Shown: positions 8,388 to 17,559, counted from the first letter of the stretch. The stretch: 64,000 nucleotides of DNA from Virgisporangium aliadipatigenens (GCF_016863615.1 NZ_BOPF01000021.1:143314-207313); one strand, 5' to 3'. The notes: generated from the sequence alone by a model not told the origin. Numbers and translations are program-made.

Positions 8388-8918
8388 ATGCGCCGTCCCG
8401 GCCGGCATGCCGCACGGGCGGGCGACGGATTCGATGAGTTCGTCCTCGCGCGCGGGCAGGCGCTGCTGAGATTCGCACACGTTCTGTGCGGGGATGCTCA
8501 CCTGGCGGAGGATCTGGTGCAGGAGGTACTGGCCCGGGCGCACCGCAAGTGGGAACGCATCGAGGTCATGGACGCGCCCGAGGCGTACGTCCGCAAGGCG
8601 ATCGTGCGGGAGTTCCTGTCGTGGCGCCGGCGCCGGTCGAGCACGGAACGCGTCCTCGCGGACCTGCCCGACCGGGCCGGCGCACCCGACCCGGCCGGCG
8701 CCGTGGCCGCCCGCGACGAGATGTGGGCGCTGCTGGGCGTTCTGCCGCGATCGCAGCGGGCGGTGCTGGTGCTGCGTTACTACAACGACATGAGCGACGA
8801 GGAGATCGCGTCGACGCTCGGATGCGCGCACGCGACCGTTCGGGCGCATGCGTCACGTGCCCTGACCCGACTCCGGGCGGCGATGGGCCGGCCGTGGGTG
8901 GAGGTGGAGCATGGCTGA
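8388..8918 (+). CDS. SigE-family ECF RNA polymerase sigma factor
   Basis: A 176-residue ECF sigma factor. Region 2 is FDEFVLARGQALLRFAHVLCGDAHLAEDLVQEVL and region 4 is ALLGVLPRSQRAVLVLRYYN with the helix-turn-helix SDEEIASTLGCAHATVRAHASRALTRLR. It is the short SASP/SigE-family type common in Streptomyces and Micromonosporaceae. The ATG at 8388 has GGAGG 11 bases upstream. The next gene overlaps it by 8 bases and is the likely cognate anti-sigma factor. Confidence 0.88.
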   Translation: MRRPGRHAARAGDGFDEFVLARGQALLRFAHVLCGDAHLAEDLVQEVLARAHRKWERIEVMDAPEAYVRKAIVREFLSWRRRRSSTERVLADLPDRAGAPDPAGAVAARDEMWALLGVLPRSQRAVLVLRYYNDMSDEEIASTLGCAHATVRAHASRALTRLRAAMGRPWVEVEHG

Positions 8919-9972
8919 CCTCGACCGGATCCTGCGCGGTTCGATGCACGAGAACGCCGAGCGCGCCCCGCAGGCGGTGGACCTGCTCGGCAAGGTGCAC
9001 CAGCGGTCCGACCGGCTGGTCCGCCGGCGCCGCCGCCTCACCACCGTCGCCGCCGCCGTCGCGGTGCTCGTGAGCGGGGGGATCGCCGCTCCGGTGCTGA
9101 TGAACACCGGCCGGCAGGACGGCCCCCCGCCGGCCGCCCGCCAGACCGAAACGACCGCCGCCGCCTCCCCTGAGCCGACGACCACCCGCGCCGTCACGAT
9201 CATCCCGCCGCCGCCGTCGGCCGAAAGCGGCCCGCCGATCGGGACCGGCACGCAGGTCACCTTCGCCGACGGCGCGGTGACGCCGCCGCAGTTCCCGTAC
9301 CGGCCCGGGTTCGCGCCGGTCGGCGGCGGCTTCCAGACCCCGCTCATCACGATGGAGAACGGCGACCTCGTCGGCTTCTTCGAGGCCGTCGACGGGGACC
9401 GGGGCGCCGACGTGACGATCCGGGTGGGTTCGCGCAAGCCGACGTTCGACGGCGGCGGGGCGGTCTCCGAGTCGAGCGAACGGGTCCGGGGCAAGACGGC
9501 CGTGCTGCGCACCGTCGACAAGGCGCAGACCGACCTGCACATCCTGTACTGGCAGGAGTCGGCGACCCAGTGGATCCGGATCGACACCGACGACACGTAC
9601 ACCACCACGCAGGTGCTGGAGATCGGCGAGTCGCTGCGCGCGGCCGGCCTGCCGGCGGTGCTGACGCTGCGGCCCGACCGGATCCCGAACGGCCTGCCGG
9701 TGCGCACGACGACGCCGTCGACGCTGGCGTTCGGGCCGGCCGAGAAGTCGGCGATCAGCGTGGTGCTGCGCAAGCCGCGCGCCCTCACCGGGCCCACCGT
9801 CGCCGTCGGCGAGCACCGGGGCGTCGTCAACGGCAGCACGCTCAGCGTGGCGATCGACGGGTTCACGCTGGAGGTGACCGTCGGCGACGGCTACCGGGTG
9901 GACAACGCGGAGTTGATCCGGTTCGCCGCCGGGATCAAGGTCAGCGACTCGGCCGAGCCCGCTCAGTCCTGA
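8911..9972 (+). CDS. Single-span membrane protein, probable cognate anti-sigma factor
   Basis: A 353-residue protein overlapping the sigma gene by 8 bases. A 40-residue cytoplasmic head with basic end (RRRRRL) precedes a membrane helix (about 45-65), then a Pro/Thr-rich linker (70-105) and a large extracytoplasmic beta-rich domain. This arrangement and the overlap argue for sigma-factor control by a surface domain. There is no HxxxCxxC zinc motif, so any inhibition would not use the ZAS fold. Family unknown. Confidence 0.6.
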   Translation: MADLDRILRGSMHENAERAPQAVDLLGKVHQRSDRLVRRRRRLTTVAAAVAVLVSGGIAAPVLMNTGRQDGPPPAARQTETTAAASPEPTTTRAVTIIPPPPSAESGPPIGTGTQVTFADGAVTPPQFPYRPGFAPVGGGFQTPLITMENGDLVGFFEAVDGDRGADVTIRVGSRKPTFDGGGAVSESSERVRGKTAVLRTVDKAQTDLHILYWQESATQWIRIDTDDTYTTTQVLEIGESLRAAGLPAVLTLRPDRIPNGLPVRTTTPSTLAFGPAEKSAISVVLRKPRALTGPTVAVGEHRGVVNGSTLSVAIDGFTLEVTVGDGYRVDNAELIRFAAGIKVSDSAEPAQS

Positions 9973-10463
9973 CGCTGGGCGCGTTCCACGAACGACTTGA
10001 AGGCCGCGAGGTTGGCCAGCGACTCGCCCCGGGAGACCCGCCACTCCCACTCCCGGCGGATGGCGCTGCCGAAGCCGATCTCCAGCATCGGGTTGAAGCT
10101 CTCGTCGGCGTACGTCACGACCGATCCGAGCACGCGGTCCAGCTCGTCGGCGGTGACGGCGTGCAGCGGCAGCCGGCCGGTGAGGTACACGTCGCCGGAG
10201 GCGTCGATCGCGAACGCCACCCCGTACATGCGGGCGTTGCGCTGGAGCAGCCAGGCCCACAGCTCCTCGCGGTTCTCGTCCGGCTGGCGCATCACGAACG
10301 CCTCCACGCGCAGCGCGTGCTCGCCGACGATCAGGTTGCACACCGTCTTCAGCTTCGCCGCCCCGGGCAGCGTCACCGCGAACGAGTGCTCGCCGGTGCT
10401 CTCGCAGGGCAGTTCCTGCTCCGCGCAGACGCTCTCGATGAGCTTCGACACCTGATCTCTCAT
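9963..10463 (-). CDS. YbjN domain protein (Rv0487-like)
   Basis: A 166-residue soluble protein of the YbjN/type III chaperone-like fold, with the family pattern of alternating strands (RVEAFVMRQPDEN, ELWAWLLQRNARM, GVAFAIDASGDVYLTGRLPL). YbjN proteins are linked to stress tolerance in E. coli but have no assigned biochemical role. The start is the ATG behind GGGAAG. In mycobacteria the same gene follows mshA (Rv0486-Rv0487, from memory), as here. Its 3' end overlaps that of the converging anti-sigma-like gene by 10 bases. Confidence 0.8.
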   Translation of the reverse strand: MRDQVSKLIESVCAEQELPCESTGEHSFAVTLPGAAKLKTVCNLIVGEHALRVEAFVMRQPDENREELWAWLLQRNARMYGVAFAIDASGDVYLTGRLPLHAVTADELDRVLGSVVTYADESFNPMLEIGFGSAIRREWEWRVSRGESLANLAAFKSFVERAQRQD

Positions 10464-10476
10464 CGCTTCCCGCCCA

Positions 10477-10522
10477 GTGCCGTAGCGGCGCTCACGGCAC
10501 CGCCTTCCCTCGTCGCTCCGCC
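10477..10522. repeat. 22-base intergenic repeat, copy D, with small hairpin
   Basis: The 22 bases at 10500-10521 (CCGCCTTCCCTCGTCGCTCC plus GC) recur exactly at 20626-20647. Here they follow a 7-base inverted repeat, GTGCCGT (10477-10483) with ACGGCAC (10494-10500). The element fills most of the 70-base gap between mshA and the ybjN-like gene. Confidence 0.65.
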
Positions 10523-10533
10523 ACGACACGGGC

Positions 10534-11886
10534 TCATGACGCACCCGCCGTCAGGACGGCCGCGGCACGGCGGTCCCAGTGCTCCACCATCGCCCGGCGG
10601 TAGACGGCGAGGAGGCCGCTCGCGGTGGCGTTCCACGAGAATCGACGGGCATGCTCGGCCGCACCGCGCGCGAGGACTCCGCGGCGCGCGGGGGCCGCGA
10701 GAAGATCGCCGATGACGCCGGCCCACCGGGTCGGGTCGTGGTCGTCGACCAGCACCCCCGAGACGCCGTGCGCGACGGCCGTGACCAGCCCGCCCACGGC
10801 GGCGGCGACCACCGGCGTGCCGCACGCCTGCGCCTCCAGCGCCACCAGCCCGAACGACTCGTTGTGGCTCGGCACCGCCACCAGGTCGGCGGCCCGGTAC
10901 ACGGCGGCCAGCTCGGACGGCGGCCGCGGCGGCAGGAACCGCACCCGGTCGGTGATCCCGAGCGCGGCGGCCAGCTCGATCAGCGCGGTCGGCCGCTCCA
11001 GCCCGCTGCCGCTCGGCCCGCCGCAGATGGCGACCGTGGTCTGATCGGCCAGCGCGGGATCGGTGCGGCGCAGCTCGGCCAGCGCCGCCAGCAGCACGTC
11101 CGGCGCCTTCAACGGCTGGATCCGCCCCACGAACGCCACCACGTAGCCGTCCTCCGGCAACCCCACCCAGCGCCGCGCCGAACGCCGCACCAGGTCCCCG
11201 CTGCCCGCCGCCGGCGGGGTGAAGCGCTCCAGGTCGACGCCGGGCGGCACCACGGCCACCCGTTCGGGGTCGGCGTCGTACAGCTCGACGAGTTCGTGCC
11301 GCTCGGTCGGCGTGTTGGCGACCAGCCGGTCGGACTCGGTGACCACCTGCTCCTCGCCGATCACCCGGGACATCGGCTCCGGCTTGTCCCCGGCGGCAAG
11401 CGAACGGTTCTTGACCTTGGCGAGCGTGTGCGCACTGTGGATCAGCGGCACGCCCCAGCGGTCCTTGGCGAGCCAGCCGACCTGCCCGGAGAGCCAGTAG
11501 TGCGAGTGCACCAGGTCGTACCAGCCGGGCGGCCGGGCCGCCTCCGCGCGCAGCACCCCGGTGGTGAACGCGCACAGCTGCGCCGGCAGGTCCTCCTTGG
11601 CCAGCCCCTCGTAGGGACCGGCGGTGACGTGCCGAACGGTCACCCCGGGCAGCATCTCGACGACCCGCGGCAGGTCGGAGGAGGTGGCGCGGGTGAAGAT
11701 GTCGACCGCGACGCCGGCCTCGGCCAGCCGCCGGGAGACCTCCGTGATGTACACGTTCATGCCGCCGGCGTCGCCGGTGCCGGGTTGGTCCAGCGGCGAC
11801 GTGTGCACCGACAGGGTCGCCACCCGGTGTGGAAGTGTGGTGCGCCGGCTCGACCCTGACCCGTACAGCGAGTCGACCCGCGCCAC
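10534..11886 (-). CDS. mshA: D-inositol-3-phosphate glycosyltransferase MshA
   Basis: A 450-residue GT-B glycosyltransferase (GT4) that joins GlcNAc from UDP-GlcNAc to 1L-inositol-1-phosphate, the first step of mycothiol synthesis. Diagnostic parts are [16 protein letters not shown] near residue 40, [31 protein letters not shown], the [13 protein letters not shown] loop and the donor-binding [18 protein letters not shown] with the E-x7-E pair. The GTG start has GGGGAG upstream. It heads a run with the YbjN gene, and mshD for the last mycothiol step lies 29 kb away in this window. Confidence 0.95.
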   Translation of the reverse strand: MARVDSLYGSGSSRRTTLPHRVATLSVHTSPLDQPGTGDAGGMNVYITEVSRRLAEAGVAVDIFTRATSSDLPRVVEMLPGVTVRHVTAGPYEGLAKEDLPAQLCAFTTGVLRAEAARPPGWYDLVHSHYWLSGQVGWLAKDRWGVPLIHSAHTLAKVKNRSLAAGDKPEPMSRVIGEEQVVTESDRLVANTPTERHELVELYDADPERVAVVPPGVDLERFTPPAAGSGDLVRRSARRWVGLPEDGYVVAFVGRIQPLKAPDVLLAALAELRRTDPALADQTTVAICGGPSGSGLERPTALIELAAALGITDRVRFLPPRPPSELAAVYRAADLVAVPSHNESFGLVALEAQACGTPVVAAAVGGLVTAVAHGVSGVLVDDHDPTRWAGVIGDLLAAPARRGVLARGAAEHARRFSWNATASGLLAVYRRAMVEHWDRRAAAVLTAGAS

Positions 11887-12005
11887 GATGACTCCCCTCG
11901 AAAGACTGGCAAACGCCCTATTGTCCCCGACACCCCAACGCCTTTAGCCAGCGGTCGTGTTCCCGCTCACGTTCTTCGCACACATCGGCTGGCAGGATGT
12001 GATCC

Positions 12006-12761
12006 ATGGGTCGTAGAGGGATCGCGGTCGTTACGGGAGCGTCGAGCGGGATCGGGGCGGCCTCGGTGCGCCGGCTCGCGGCCGAGGGGTTCACGGTGGT
12101 GGCGGCCGCCCGGCGGGTCGATCGGCTGCTGGAGCTCTCGCACGAGACCGGTGCCGTGCCGGTGCGTTGCGACATCACCTCCGACGCCGACGTCGCGGCC
12201 CTTGCCGAGGCCGTCACGCTCCTTCCCGGCGCGCTGACGCTGCTGGTCAACAACGCCGGCGGGGCGCTCGGCACCGACTTCGTGGAGTCCGCGGACCTGG
12301 CCGGCTGGCAGTGGATGTTCGACGTGAACGTCCTGGGCACCGTGCGGGTGACCAAGGCCCTGCTGCCGCAACTGGAGGCCTCCGGGGCGGGCACGATCGT
12401 GGTGCTGAGTTCGACGGCGGGGCTCGGCGTGTACGAGGGCGGCGGCGGCTACACGGCGGCGAAGCACGCGGAGACGGCCGTCGCAGAAACGCTCCGCCTC
12501 GAACTGTGCGGCCGCCCGGTCCGCGTCATCGAGATCGACCCGGGCATGGTGCGCACGGAGGAGTTCGCGCTGGTGCGCTTCGGCGGCGACGCCGAGCGGG
12601 CCGCCAAGGTCTACGAGGGCGTGGCCGAACCGCTCGTCGCCGACGACATCGCCGACATCGTCGCCTGGACAGCCACCCGGCCGCACCACGTCAACGTCGA
12701 CCGGCTCGTCGTGCGGCCGCTCGCCCAGGCCGCCCAGCACAAGGTGCACCGGGTGACGTGA
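12006..12761 (+). CDS. Short-chain dehydrogenase/reductase (Rv0484c-like)
   Basis: A 251-residue classical SDR. It has the NAD(P)-binding TGASSGIG motif, NNAG, the catalytic S-x12-Y-x3-K set (VVLSSTAG and GYTAAKH) and PGMVRTEEF. The RR after AA in VVAAARR suggests NADP preference. The closest setting is the SDR between mshA and murB in mycobacteria (Rv0484c by memory). Substrate unknown. It is divergent from mshA with 119 bases between, and overlaps the methyltransferase gene by 4 bases. Confidence 0.88.
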   Translation: MGRRGIAVVTGASSGIGAASVRRLAAEGFTVVAAARRVDRLLELSHETGAVPVRCDITSDADVAALAEAVTLLPGALTLLVNNAGGALGTDFVESADLAGWQWMFDVNVLGTVRVTKALLPQLEASGAGTIVVLSSTAGLGVYEGGGGYTAAKHAETAVAETLRLELCGRPVRVIEIDPGMVRTEEFALVRFGGDAERAAKVYEGVAEPLVADDIADIVAWTATRPHHVNVDRLVVRPLAQAAQHKVHRVT

Positions 12762-13528
12762 TCGTCGGACGGCTGACCCGGGGCACCACCAACCCCAACC
12801 GGCTGCGCCGGGTGGACCGGTGGATCGCGTCCCGGTTCGGCCGCACGGTCGGCACCGGCACGGTCGTGGACCTCGGCTACGGCGCCACCCCGGTCACGAC
12901 GGTGGAACTGCACCGCTGCCTGCCGCACGCCCGCGTGGTGGGCCTGGAGATCGACCCTGTGCGGGTGGCGGACGCGCAGCCGTTCGCGCGACCGCCGGGG
13001 CTGACCTTCGCCCGGGGCGGCTTCGAGCTGGCCGGCCTGCGCCCCGTCCTGGTGCGGACGATGAACGTCCTGCGCCAGTACGACGAGTCCGAAGTGGACA
13101 GTGCGTGGGCGTTGCTGCGCAAGGGATTGGCGCCCGGCGGCGTCCTCGTCGAGGGCACCTGCGACGAGTTGGGCCGGGTAGCCTCGTGGGTCACGCTCTC
13201 CTCCGGCGGGCCGCTGACGCTCACGCTCGCCGGCCGACTGTCCACATTGGACGATCCGGCGATCTTCGCCGAGCGGCTGCCGAAGGCGCTCATCCACCGC
13301 AACGTGCCGGGCGAGCGGGTGCACGACCTCTTCCTCGCCCTGGACCGGCACTGGGCGAGGGCCGCGCCGTATGCCGCGTTCGGCGCGCGGCAGCGCTGGG
13401 TGCACACCGTCGCGGGGCTGCGCGCCGACGGCTGGCCCGTACTGGACCGGCCGGCCCGCTGGCGCCACGGCGAACTGACCCTCGCGTGGGCGGCGGTGCA
13501 ACCGCGCGACGACCACGGAACGTCCTGA
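12758..13528 (+). CDS. Class I SAM-dependent methyltransferase-like protein
   Basis: A 256-residue protein starting at GTG within the SDR stop (GTGA overlap). The Rossmann motif I reads VVDLGYGATPVTTVEL, followed by the acidic strand VVGLEIDP and a motif near LAPGGVLVEGTCDELGR, all as in class I methyltransferases. The NPNRLRRVDRWIASRF start is shared with a family of uncharacterised actinobacterial proteins. Methyl acceptor unknown. Confidence 0.75.
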   Translation: MIVGRLTRGTTNPNRLRRVDRWIASRFGRTVGTGTVVDLGYGATPVTTVELHRCLPHARVVGLEIDPVRVADAQPFARPPGLTFARGGFELAGLRPVLVRTMNVLRQYDESEVDSAWALLRKGLAPGGVLVEGTCDELGRVASWVTLSSGGPLTLTLAGRLSTLDDPAIFAERLPKALIHRNVPGERVHDLFLALDRHWARAAPYAAFGARQRWVHTVAGLRADGWPVLDRPARWRHGELTLAWAAVQPRDDHGTS

Positions 13529-13544
13529 GAGTGTGTCCCCCTCG

Positions 13545-14621
13545 CTAGAGCGCGCAGTTGATCAGCACCGGCTCCGGGTGCAGGTCGACGCCGAAGCGTT
13601 CGGCCACGCCGGCGCGGATCTCGCGGGCCAGGTCGAGCAGCTGCGTCGTGGTGCCCGCGCCGCGGTTGGTCAGCGCCAGCGTGTGCCGCGTCGAGATGCC
13701 CACGCCGGTCCCCTCCCGGGTGAACCCCTTCGGGAAACCGGCCCGTTCGATCAGCCACGCCGCGCTCAGCTTCACCGCGTCGTCGGGTGCCGGCCAGTGC
13801 GGCACGTCGCCGAGGCGTTCGCTCAGCCCCGCGAAGACGGCCGAGGAGACGATCGGGTTGGTGAAGAACGACCCCACCGAGTACGTGTCCGGGTCGGCCG
13901 GGTCCAGCACCATCGCCTTGCCGGTCCGCAATTTGAGGACGGTGTCGCGCACCGCCCCGAGGGGTACCCGATCTCCGGGGGAGACGCCGAGGGCGCGCGC
14001 CAGTTCGGCGTACCGGATCGGGGTGGACAGTGGAGACACCGTGAGTGAGAAGTCGACGGCGAGCACGACGAACCGGTCGTTGTGCTTGAAAACGCTCGTG
14101 CGGTACGAGAAGGCACACTCGTCCGGTGCCAACGTCACGACGGCGTCGGCCACCCGGTCGAACGCCCGCACCGACACGATGGTCTCCGCGACCTCCTGCC
14201 CGTACGCGCCGACATTTTGGATCGGCGTGGCGCCCGCCGAGCCCGGCACGCCCGAGAGGCACTCGATGCCGGCGAGCCCGTCGGCGACGGCACGCGCGAC
14301 GACCTCGTCCCACGGCTCGCCCGCGGCGACCGTCAGGCGCACCCGGTCGGCGCCGTCCGCAACGGCCCGCACGCCACGCGTGCGCAGCAGCAGCACCGTG
14401 CCGGGGAAGCCCTCGTCGGCCACCACGACATTGCTGCCGCCGGCCAGCACGAACAGCCCTTCGGGGTGGGGTGCCCGCAGCACCTCGAGCAGGGTCGCCT
14501 CGTCGTCGGCCACCACAAGGTGTCCGGCCGGTCCCCCGAGGCGTAGCGTTGTGTACCCGCCGATGGGTCCGCCCGCCGGGCGATCCGGAGCGGCTGGGCG
14601 ATCTCGGGTACTGTCGCGCAC
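13545..14621 (-). CDS. murB: UDP-N-acetylenolpyruvoylglucosamine reductase MurB
   Basis: A 358-residue FAD enzyme that reduces UDP-GlcNAc-enolpyruvate to UDP-MurNAc for peptidoglycan. Recognisable parts: YTTLRLGGPAGHLVV, LAGGSNVVVADEGFPGTVL, GIECLSGVPGSAGATPIQNV, the catalytic serine region YSVGSFFTNPIV and the C-terminal catalytic glutamate in HPEPVLI. The frame is open for 230 codons upstream, but MurB homology stops here. The start is one of two GTGs (14621 or 14630); neither has a strong ribosome site. Confidence 0.93.
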   Translation of the reverse strand: MRDSTRDRPAAPDRPAGGPIGGYTTLRLGGPAGHLVVADDEATLLEVLRAPHPEGLFVLAGGSNVVVADEGFPGTVLLLRTRGVRAVADGADRVRLTVAAGEPWDEVVARAVADGLAGIECLSGVPGSAGATPIQNVGAYGQEVAETIVSVRAFDRVADAVVTLAPDECAFSYRTSVFKHNDRFVVLAVDFSLTVSPLSTPIRYAELARALGVSPGDRVPLGAVRDTVLKLRTGKAMVLDPADPDTYSVGSFFTNPIVSSAVFAGLSERLGDVPHWPAPDDAVKLSAAWLIERAGFPKGFTREGTGVGISTRHTLALTNRGAGTTTQLLDLAREIRAGVAERFGVDLHPEPVLINCAL

Positions 14622-14681
14622 GGCCTCCACCCTAGGCTTGGAGGCTACGGGGCAGCCCGTCGGGATGGCGGAGGACGCACG

Positions 14682-15440
14682 ATGAGCAAACCGCACGGCA
14701 CCAAAGAGTTCTGGCTCGCGGCGTTGCGTGCCGACGGGGCGGCGTTCCGCGCCGCGGTCGCCGACGTCGACCCGGGCGCGCCGGTTCCGCCCTGCCCCGA
14801 CTGGACAGTGCTCGACCTCGTGCACCACCTGGGCAACGTGTACGGGTTCGTGCTCAACCACGTCACGCGCGGGGTCACCGACCGGCCGGAGCGGCCCGCG
14901 CCGCAGACGCCGCCGGCCGGCGAGGCGGTCGCCTGGTGGGAGTCGCGGTTCGGCGAGCTGCTGACGACCCTCGACGGGCTCGACCCCGACTTCCCCGCGT
15001 GGAACTGGGCCCCCCAGCCGAAGAAGGCCATCTTCTGGCCCCGCCGGATGGCGCAGGAGACGGCCGTTCACCGGTGGGACGCGCAGACCTCGCACGGCCT
15101 GTCGGAGCCGATCGAGACGAAGCTCGCCGTCGACGGCATCACCGAGGTGCTCGACACGTGGCTCGCCGCGGGCCGGCGCAAGGGTTCGACGGAGGGCGTG
15201 CGCGGTGTCGTGGCGCTGCACGCGTCGGACATCGCCGAGGTCTGGTACGTGCGGCTGCGCGGCGAAGGGCTGGCGCTGCTCGACACCGACACGGTGCTCG
15301 ACAACGACCCGACGCACGAGCGCGCGCAGGCCACCGGTTCGGCCAGTGACCTGCTGCTCGCGCTGTGGGGCCGGGTGCCGTACGACGTGCTGGAGACGGC
15401 CGGCGACATGCGGCTGCTCGAGGCGCTACGGACCGGCTGA
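14682..15440 (+). CDS. Maleylpyruvate isomerase-like (MDMPI) mycothiol-dependent protein
   Basis: A 252-residue protein of the DinB-like mycothiol-dependent maleylpyruvate isomerase family. The N-terminal helical bundle has the metal ligands expected for the family: H48/H49 (DLVHHLGNVYGF) and the E-x3-H pair E126/H130 (QETAVHRWD). The C-terminal MDMPI-C domain follows. These proteins use mycothiol as cofactor or substrate; the exact reaction cannot be read here because many paralogues exist in actinobacteria. Divergent from murB; its 3' end overlaps the macrodomain gene by 15 bases. Confidence 0.85.
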   Translation: MSKPHGTKEFWLAALRADGAAFRAAVADVDPGAPVPPCPDWTVLDLVHHLGNVYGFVLNHVTRGVTDRPERPAPQTPPAGEAVAWWESRFGELLTTLDGLDPDFPAWNWAPQPKKAIFWPRRMAQETAVHRWDAQTSHGLSEPIETKLAVDGITEVLDTWLAAGRRKGSTEGVRGVVALHASDIAEVWYVRLRGEGLALLDTDTVLDNDPTHERAQATGSASDLLLALWGRVPYDVLETAGDMRLLEALRTG

Positions 15441-15941
15441 GCGCACTTCCTCCGCGACCCGTCGGGTCTTCTCGTCGAAGAGGACCAGGCGGGTCGTCTG
15501 TACCCGGGTGTCGGCGCCGCGCAGGGCCGTGAGCGCCTGCCGCACGGCGTCGTCGACCGGCCAGCGGTACACGCCCGAGGAGATCAGCGGGAAGGCGACC
15601 GTCTCCGCGCCCAGTTCGTCGGCGACCGCGAGCGAGTTGACGTAGCAGTCGCGCAGGAGCGGCGAACGGTCCTCGGTGGCGCTGTACACCGGGCCGACGG
15701 TGTGGATCACCCAGCGGGCGGCGAGCCTGCCGGCCGTCGTCGCGACGGCCTTACCCGTGGGGAGGCCGCGGCCGTAATGGCCGGCGCGCAGGGCTCTGCA
15801 CTCGGCCAGGATCTCGGGGCCGCCCCTGCGGTGGATCGCGCCGTCCACTCCCCCGCCGCCGAGCAGGGAGGAGTTGGCGGCGTTCACGATCGCGTCGGTC
15901 GTCTCGGCGGTGATGTCGCCCTGCGCGAGTTCAATCAGCAA
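15426..15941 (-). CDS. Macrodomain protein, O-acetyl-ADP-ribose deacetylase type
   Basis: A 171-residue single macrodomain of the YmdB/MacroD type. Signature loops: GDITAETTDAIVNAANSSLLGGGGVDGAIHRRGG (shown by its positions 9-42; the catalytic N-A-A-N and GGGGVDGAIH are intact), VIHTVGPVY and FPLISSGVYRWP. It would bind ADP-ribose and may remove ADP-ribose from proteins or deacetylate O-acetyl-ADP-ribose. It starts with TTG and overlaps the end of the AlaX gene by 11 bases, so it is probably translationally coupled. Confidence 0.9.
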   Translation of the reverse strand: MLIELAQGDITAETTDAIVNAANSSLLGGGGVDGAIHRRGGPEILAECRALRAGHYGRGLPTGKAVATTAGRLAARWVIHTVGPVYSATEDRSPLLRDCYVNSLAVADELGAETVAFPLISSGVYRWPVDDAVRQALTALRGADTRVQTTRLVLFDEKTRRVAEEVRSAGP

Positions 15942-16668
15942 GGCGGACCCGGACCCGGCGGTTGGCGCGGCCCTTGCTCTCCACCTTGACCACCTGGACC
16001 CGACCGATCTGCTTGGTCGACGCGACGTGGGTCCCGCCGTCGGCCTGCACGTCCAGCCCCACGATGTCGACGATGCGGATCTCCTGCTCGTCGGCGGGGA
16101 TCAGGTTGGACTGGGTGCGGATGATGTCCGGGATGCCCAGCGCCTCCTCCCGCCCGAGAACCCGCACGTCGACCCGGCGGTCGGCGACCACCTCGGCGTT
16201 GACCAGCTCCTCCAGCCGGGCCTTGAAGTCGCTCGGCACCTCGGGGAGGTTGAAGTCCATGCGCGCCTCGCCGGGCTCCATGTTGCCGCCGGTGACCAGC
16301 GCGCCGAAGTCGCGGAACACCACGCCGCACAGCACGTGCAGCCCCGAGTGGGTGCGCATCAGGCGGGTGCGGCGCTCGTCCTCGACGGCACCGGTGACCG
16401 TGGTGCCGGGCGGCGGCAGCGGATCCCCCTCGGCCGGCAGCAGGTAGAGGTCGTCGCCCTTGCGGGTACCGACGATGCGCGTCTGCACGCCCTGCCACAG
16501 CAGCACCCCGTGGTCCGGCGGCTGGCCTCCGCCACCGGGGTAGAACGCCGACCGGTCCAGCACGATCCCCTGCTCGGCGGCGGCGGCGAGGACCGTGCAC
16601 TCCCACTCGCGCAGCGACGGGTCGAGCAGGTCGAGGCGGCTGGTGCGCCCATGCGATGTGACACCCAC
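15931..16668 (-). CDS. Alanyl-tRNA editing protein (AlaX type)
   Basis: A 245-residue free-standing homologue of the AlaRS editing domain, which hydrolyses Ser- or Gly-mischarged tRNA-Ala. It keeps the AFYPGGGGQPPDHG loop and the zinc motif H107-x3-H111 (THSGLHVL). The second zinc half, usually CxxxH (CGGTH), reads D210-GGT-H214, so one ligand is Asp in place of Cys. GTG start. It is the fifth gene of an apparent six-gene run from the XRE gene to the macrodomain gene. Confidence 0.87.
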   Translation of the reverse strand: MGVTSHGRTSRLDLLDPSLREWECTVLAAAAEQGIVLDRSAFYPGGGGQPPDHGVLLWQGVQTRIVGTRKGDDLYLLPAEGDPLPPPGTTVTGAVEDERRTRLMRTHSGLHVLCGVVFRDFGALVTGGNMEPGEARMDFNLPEVPSDFKARLEELVNAEVVADRRVDVRVLGREEALGIPDIIRTQSNLIPADEQEIRIVDIVGLDVQADGGTHVASTKQIGRVQVVKVESKGRANRRVRVRLAD

Positions 16669-16677
16669 GCGGGAAGC

Positions 16678-17559
16678 CTACGCGTTCAGGAAGGACGCGA
16701 CGCGTTCGCGGAGGTCGGCGCGTTCGGTCCAGAGCACGCCGGGGCGGTCGTAGATGTGCAGCTCCGCCTGCGGAAGCGCGTCGGCCAGCGCGCGGGCGAC
16801 CTCGTGCGGGTGCAGGTCGTCGCCGCGCGCACCGATCACCAGCGCCGGCACCGTCACCGCCGACAGCACCGCCGGGTCGGGTACCGGCACCTCGTCCGGC
16901 AACGACGCGAGCCCCGCGCCGAGGCCGAAGTGCATCAGGTGGTCGACCCGCTGGCGCAGGTAGGCCCAGCTCGCCGACGAACCCCGCATCGGCGCCGGGA
17001 TCTCCGGCGTGACCGCCTCGGCGATGGCGCTCGGATCCTGCTCCTCGACGGCGGCGAGCAGCGCCTCCAGCCGCGCCCGCGAGGCGGCCGGCCGCGGCTT
17101 GTCCAGCACGGCCGGCAGGAAGAAGACGAGCCGTTCGAACCGGGTCGGGTTGTCGGCGACGAGCCGGGCCAGCGCGGCGGCGCCGAGGCTGATCCCGAGC
17201 GCCCGCGTCGCACCGGTCAGGTCGGCGACGGCGCGCAGGTCCCGGGCCAGGTCGGCGTAGGTCCACGTGCCGCCCGGCGCCCCGGAACGCCCGTGCCCCC
17301 GCAGATGCGGAAAGATCTTGCGGCCGATGACCCCGCTGCCGAGCGGCCGCGTCTCGGTGATCCCCTGCCCGAGCCCGTGGGCGAACACCGTGACCGGCGC
17401 CCCGGAGCCGCTGTCGAGCACCTCCAGCTCCACCCCGTGCGGGGTGGCGACCAGTTCGGTGGGCGGCGTGGGCATCGTGGGCCGGCCGCTGCGCGGGCCG
17501 CGGCTCACCGGCGGCTGCTCGGGGCGCCCGTCAGGCGGTGGTGGCCAGCGAAAATCCAT
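16678..17559 (-). CDS. Alpha/beta hydrolase fold protein
   Basis: A 293-residue alpha/beta hydrolase. The oxyanion strand TVFAHGLGQG, the LRGHGRSGAP loop and the nucleophile elbow GISLGAAAL (Ser) are present, and the acid is probably in IGARGDDLHP. The C-terminal His normally found in a GH motif is not obvious: the expected place reads YDRPGVLWTERAD. The start ATG overlaps the stop of the DUF2516 gene (TAATG), which implies coupled translation; an internal ATG at 17475 is an alternative that would remove a Pro-rich leader. Substrate unknown. Confidence 0.8.
   Translation of the reverse strand: MDFRWPPPPDGRPEQPPVSRGPRSGRPTMPTPPTELVATPHGVELEVLDSGSGAPVTVFAHGLGQGITETRPLGSGVIGRKIFPHLRGHGRSGAPGGTWTYADLARDLRAVADLTGATRALGISLGAAALARLVADNPTRFERLVFFLPAVLDKPRPAASRARLEALLAAVEEQDPSAIAEAVTPEIPAPMRGSSASWAYLRQRVDHLMHFGLGAGLASLPDEVPVPDPAVLSAVTVPALVIGARGDDLHPHEVARALADALPQAELHIYDRPGVLWTERADLRERVASFLNA

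Noticed and set aside
14622..15317. N-terminal extension of murB by about 230 codons
   Set aside because: The extension runs antisense through the MDMPI-like gene and carries no MurB sequence; the family begins near residue 15 of the shorter frame.
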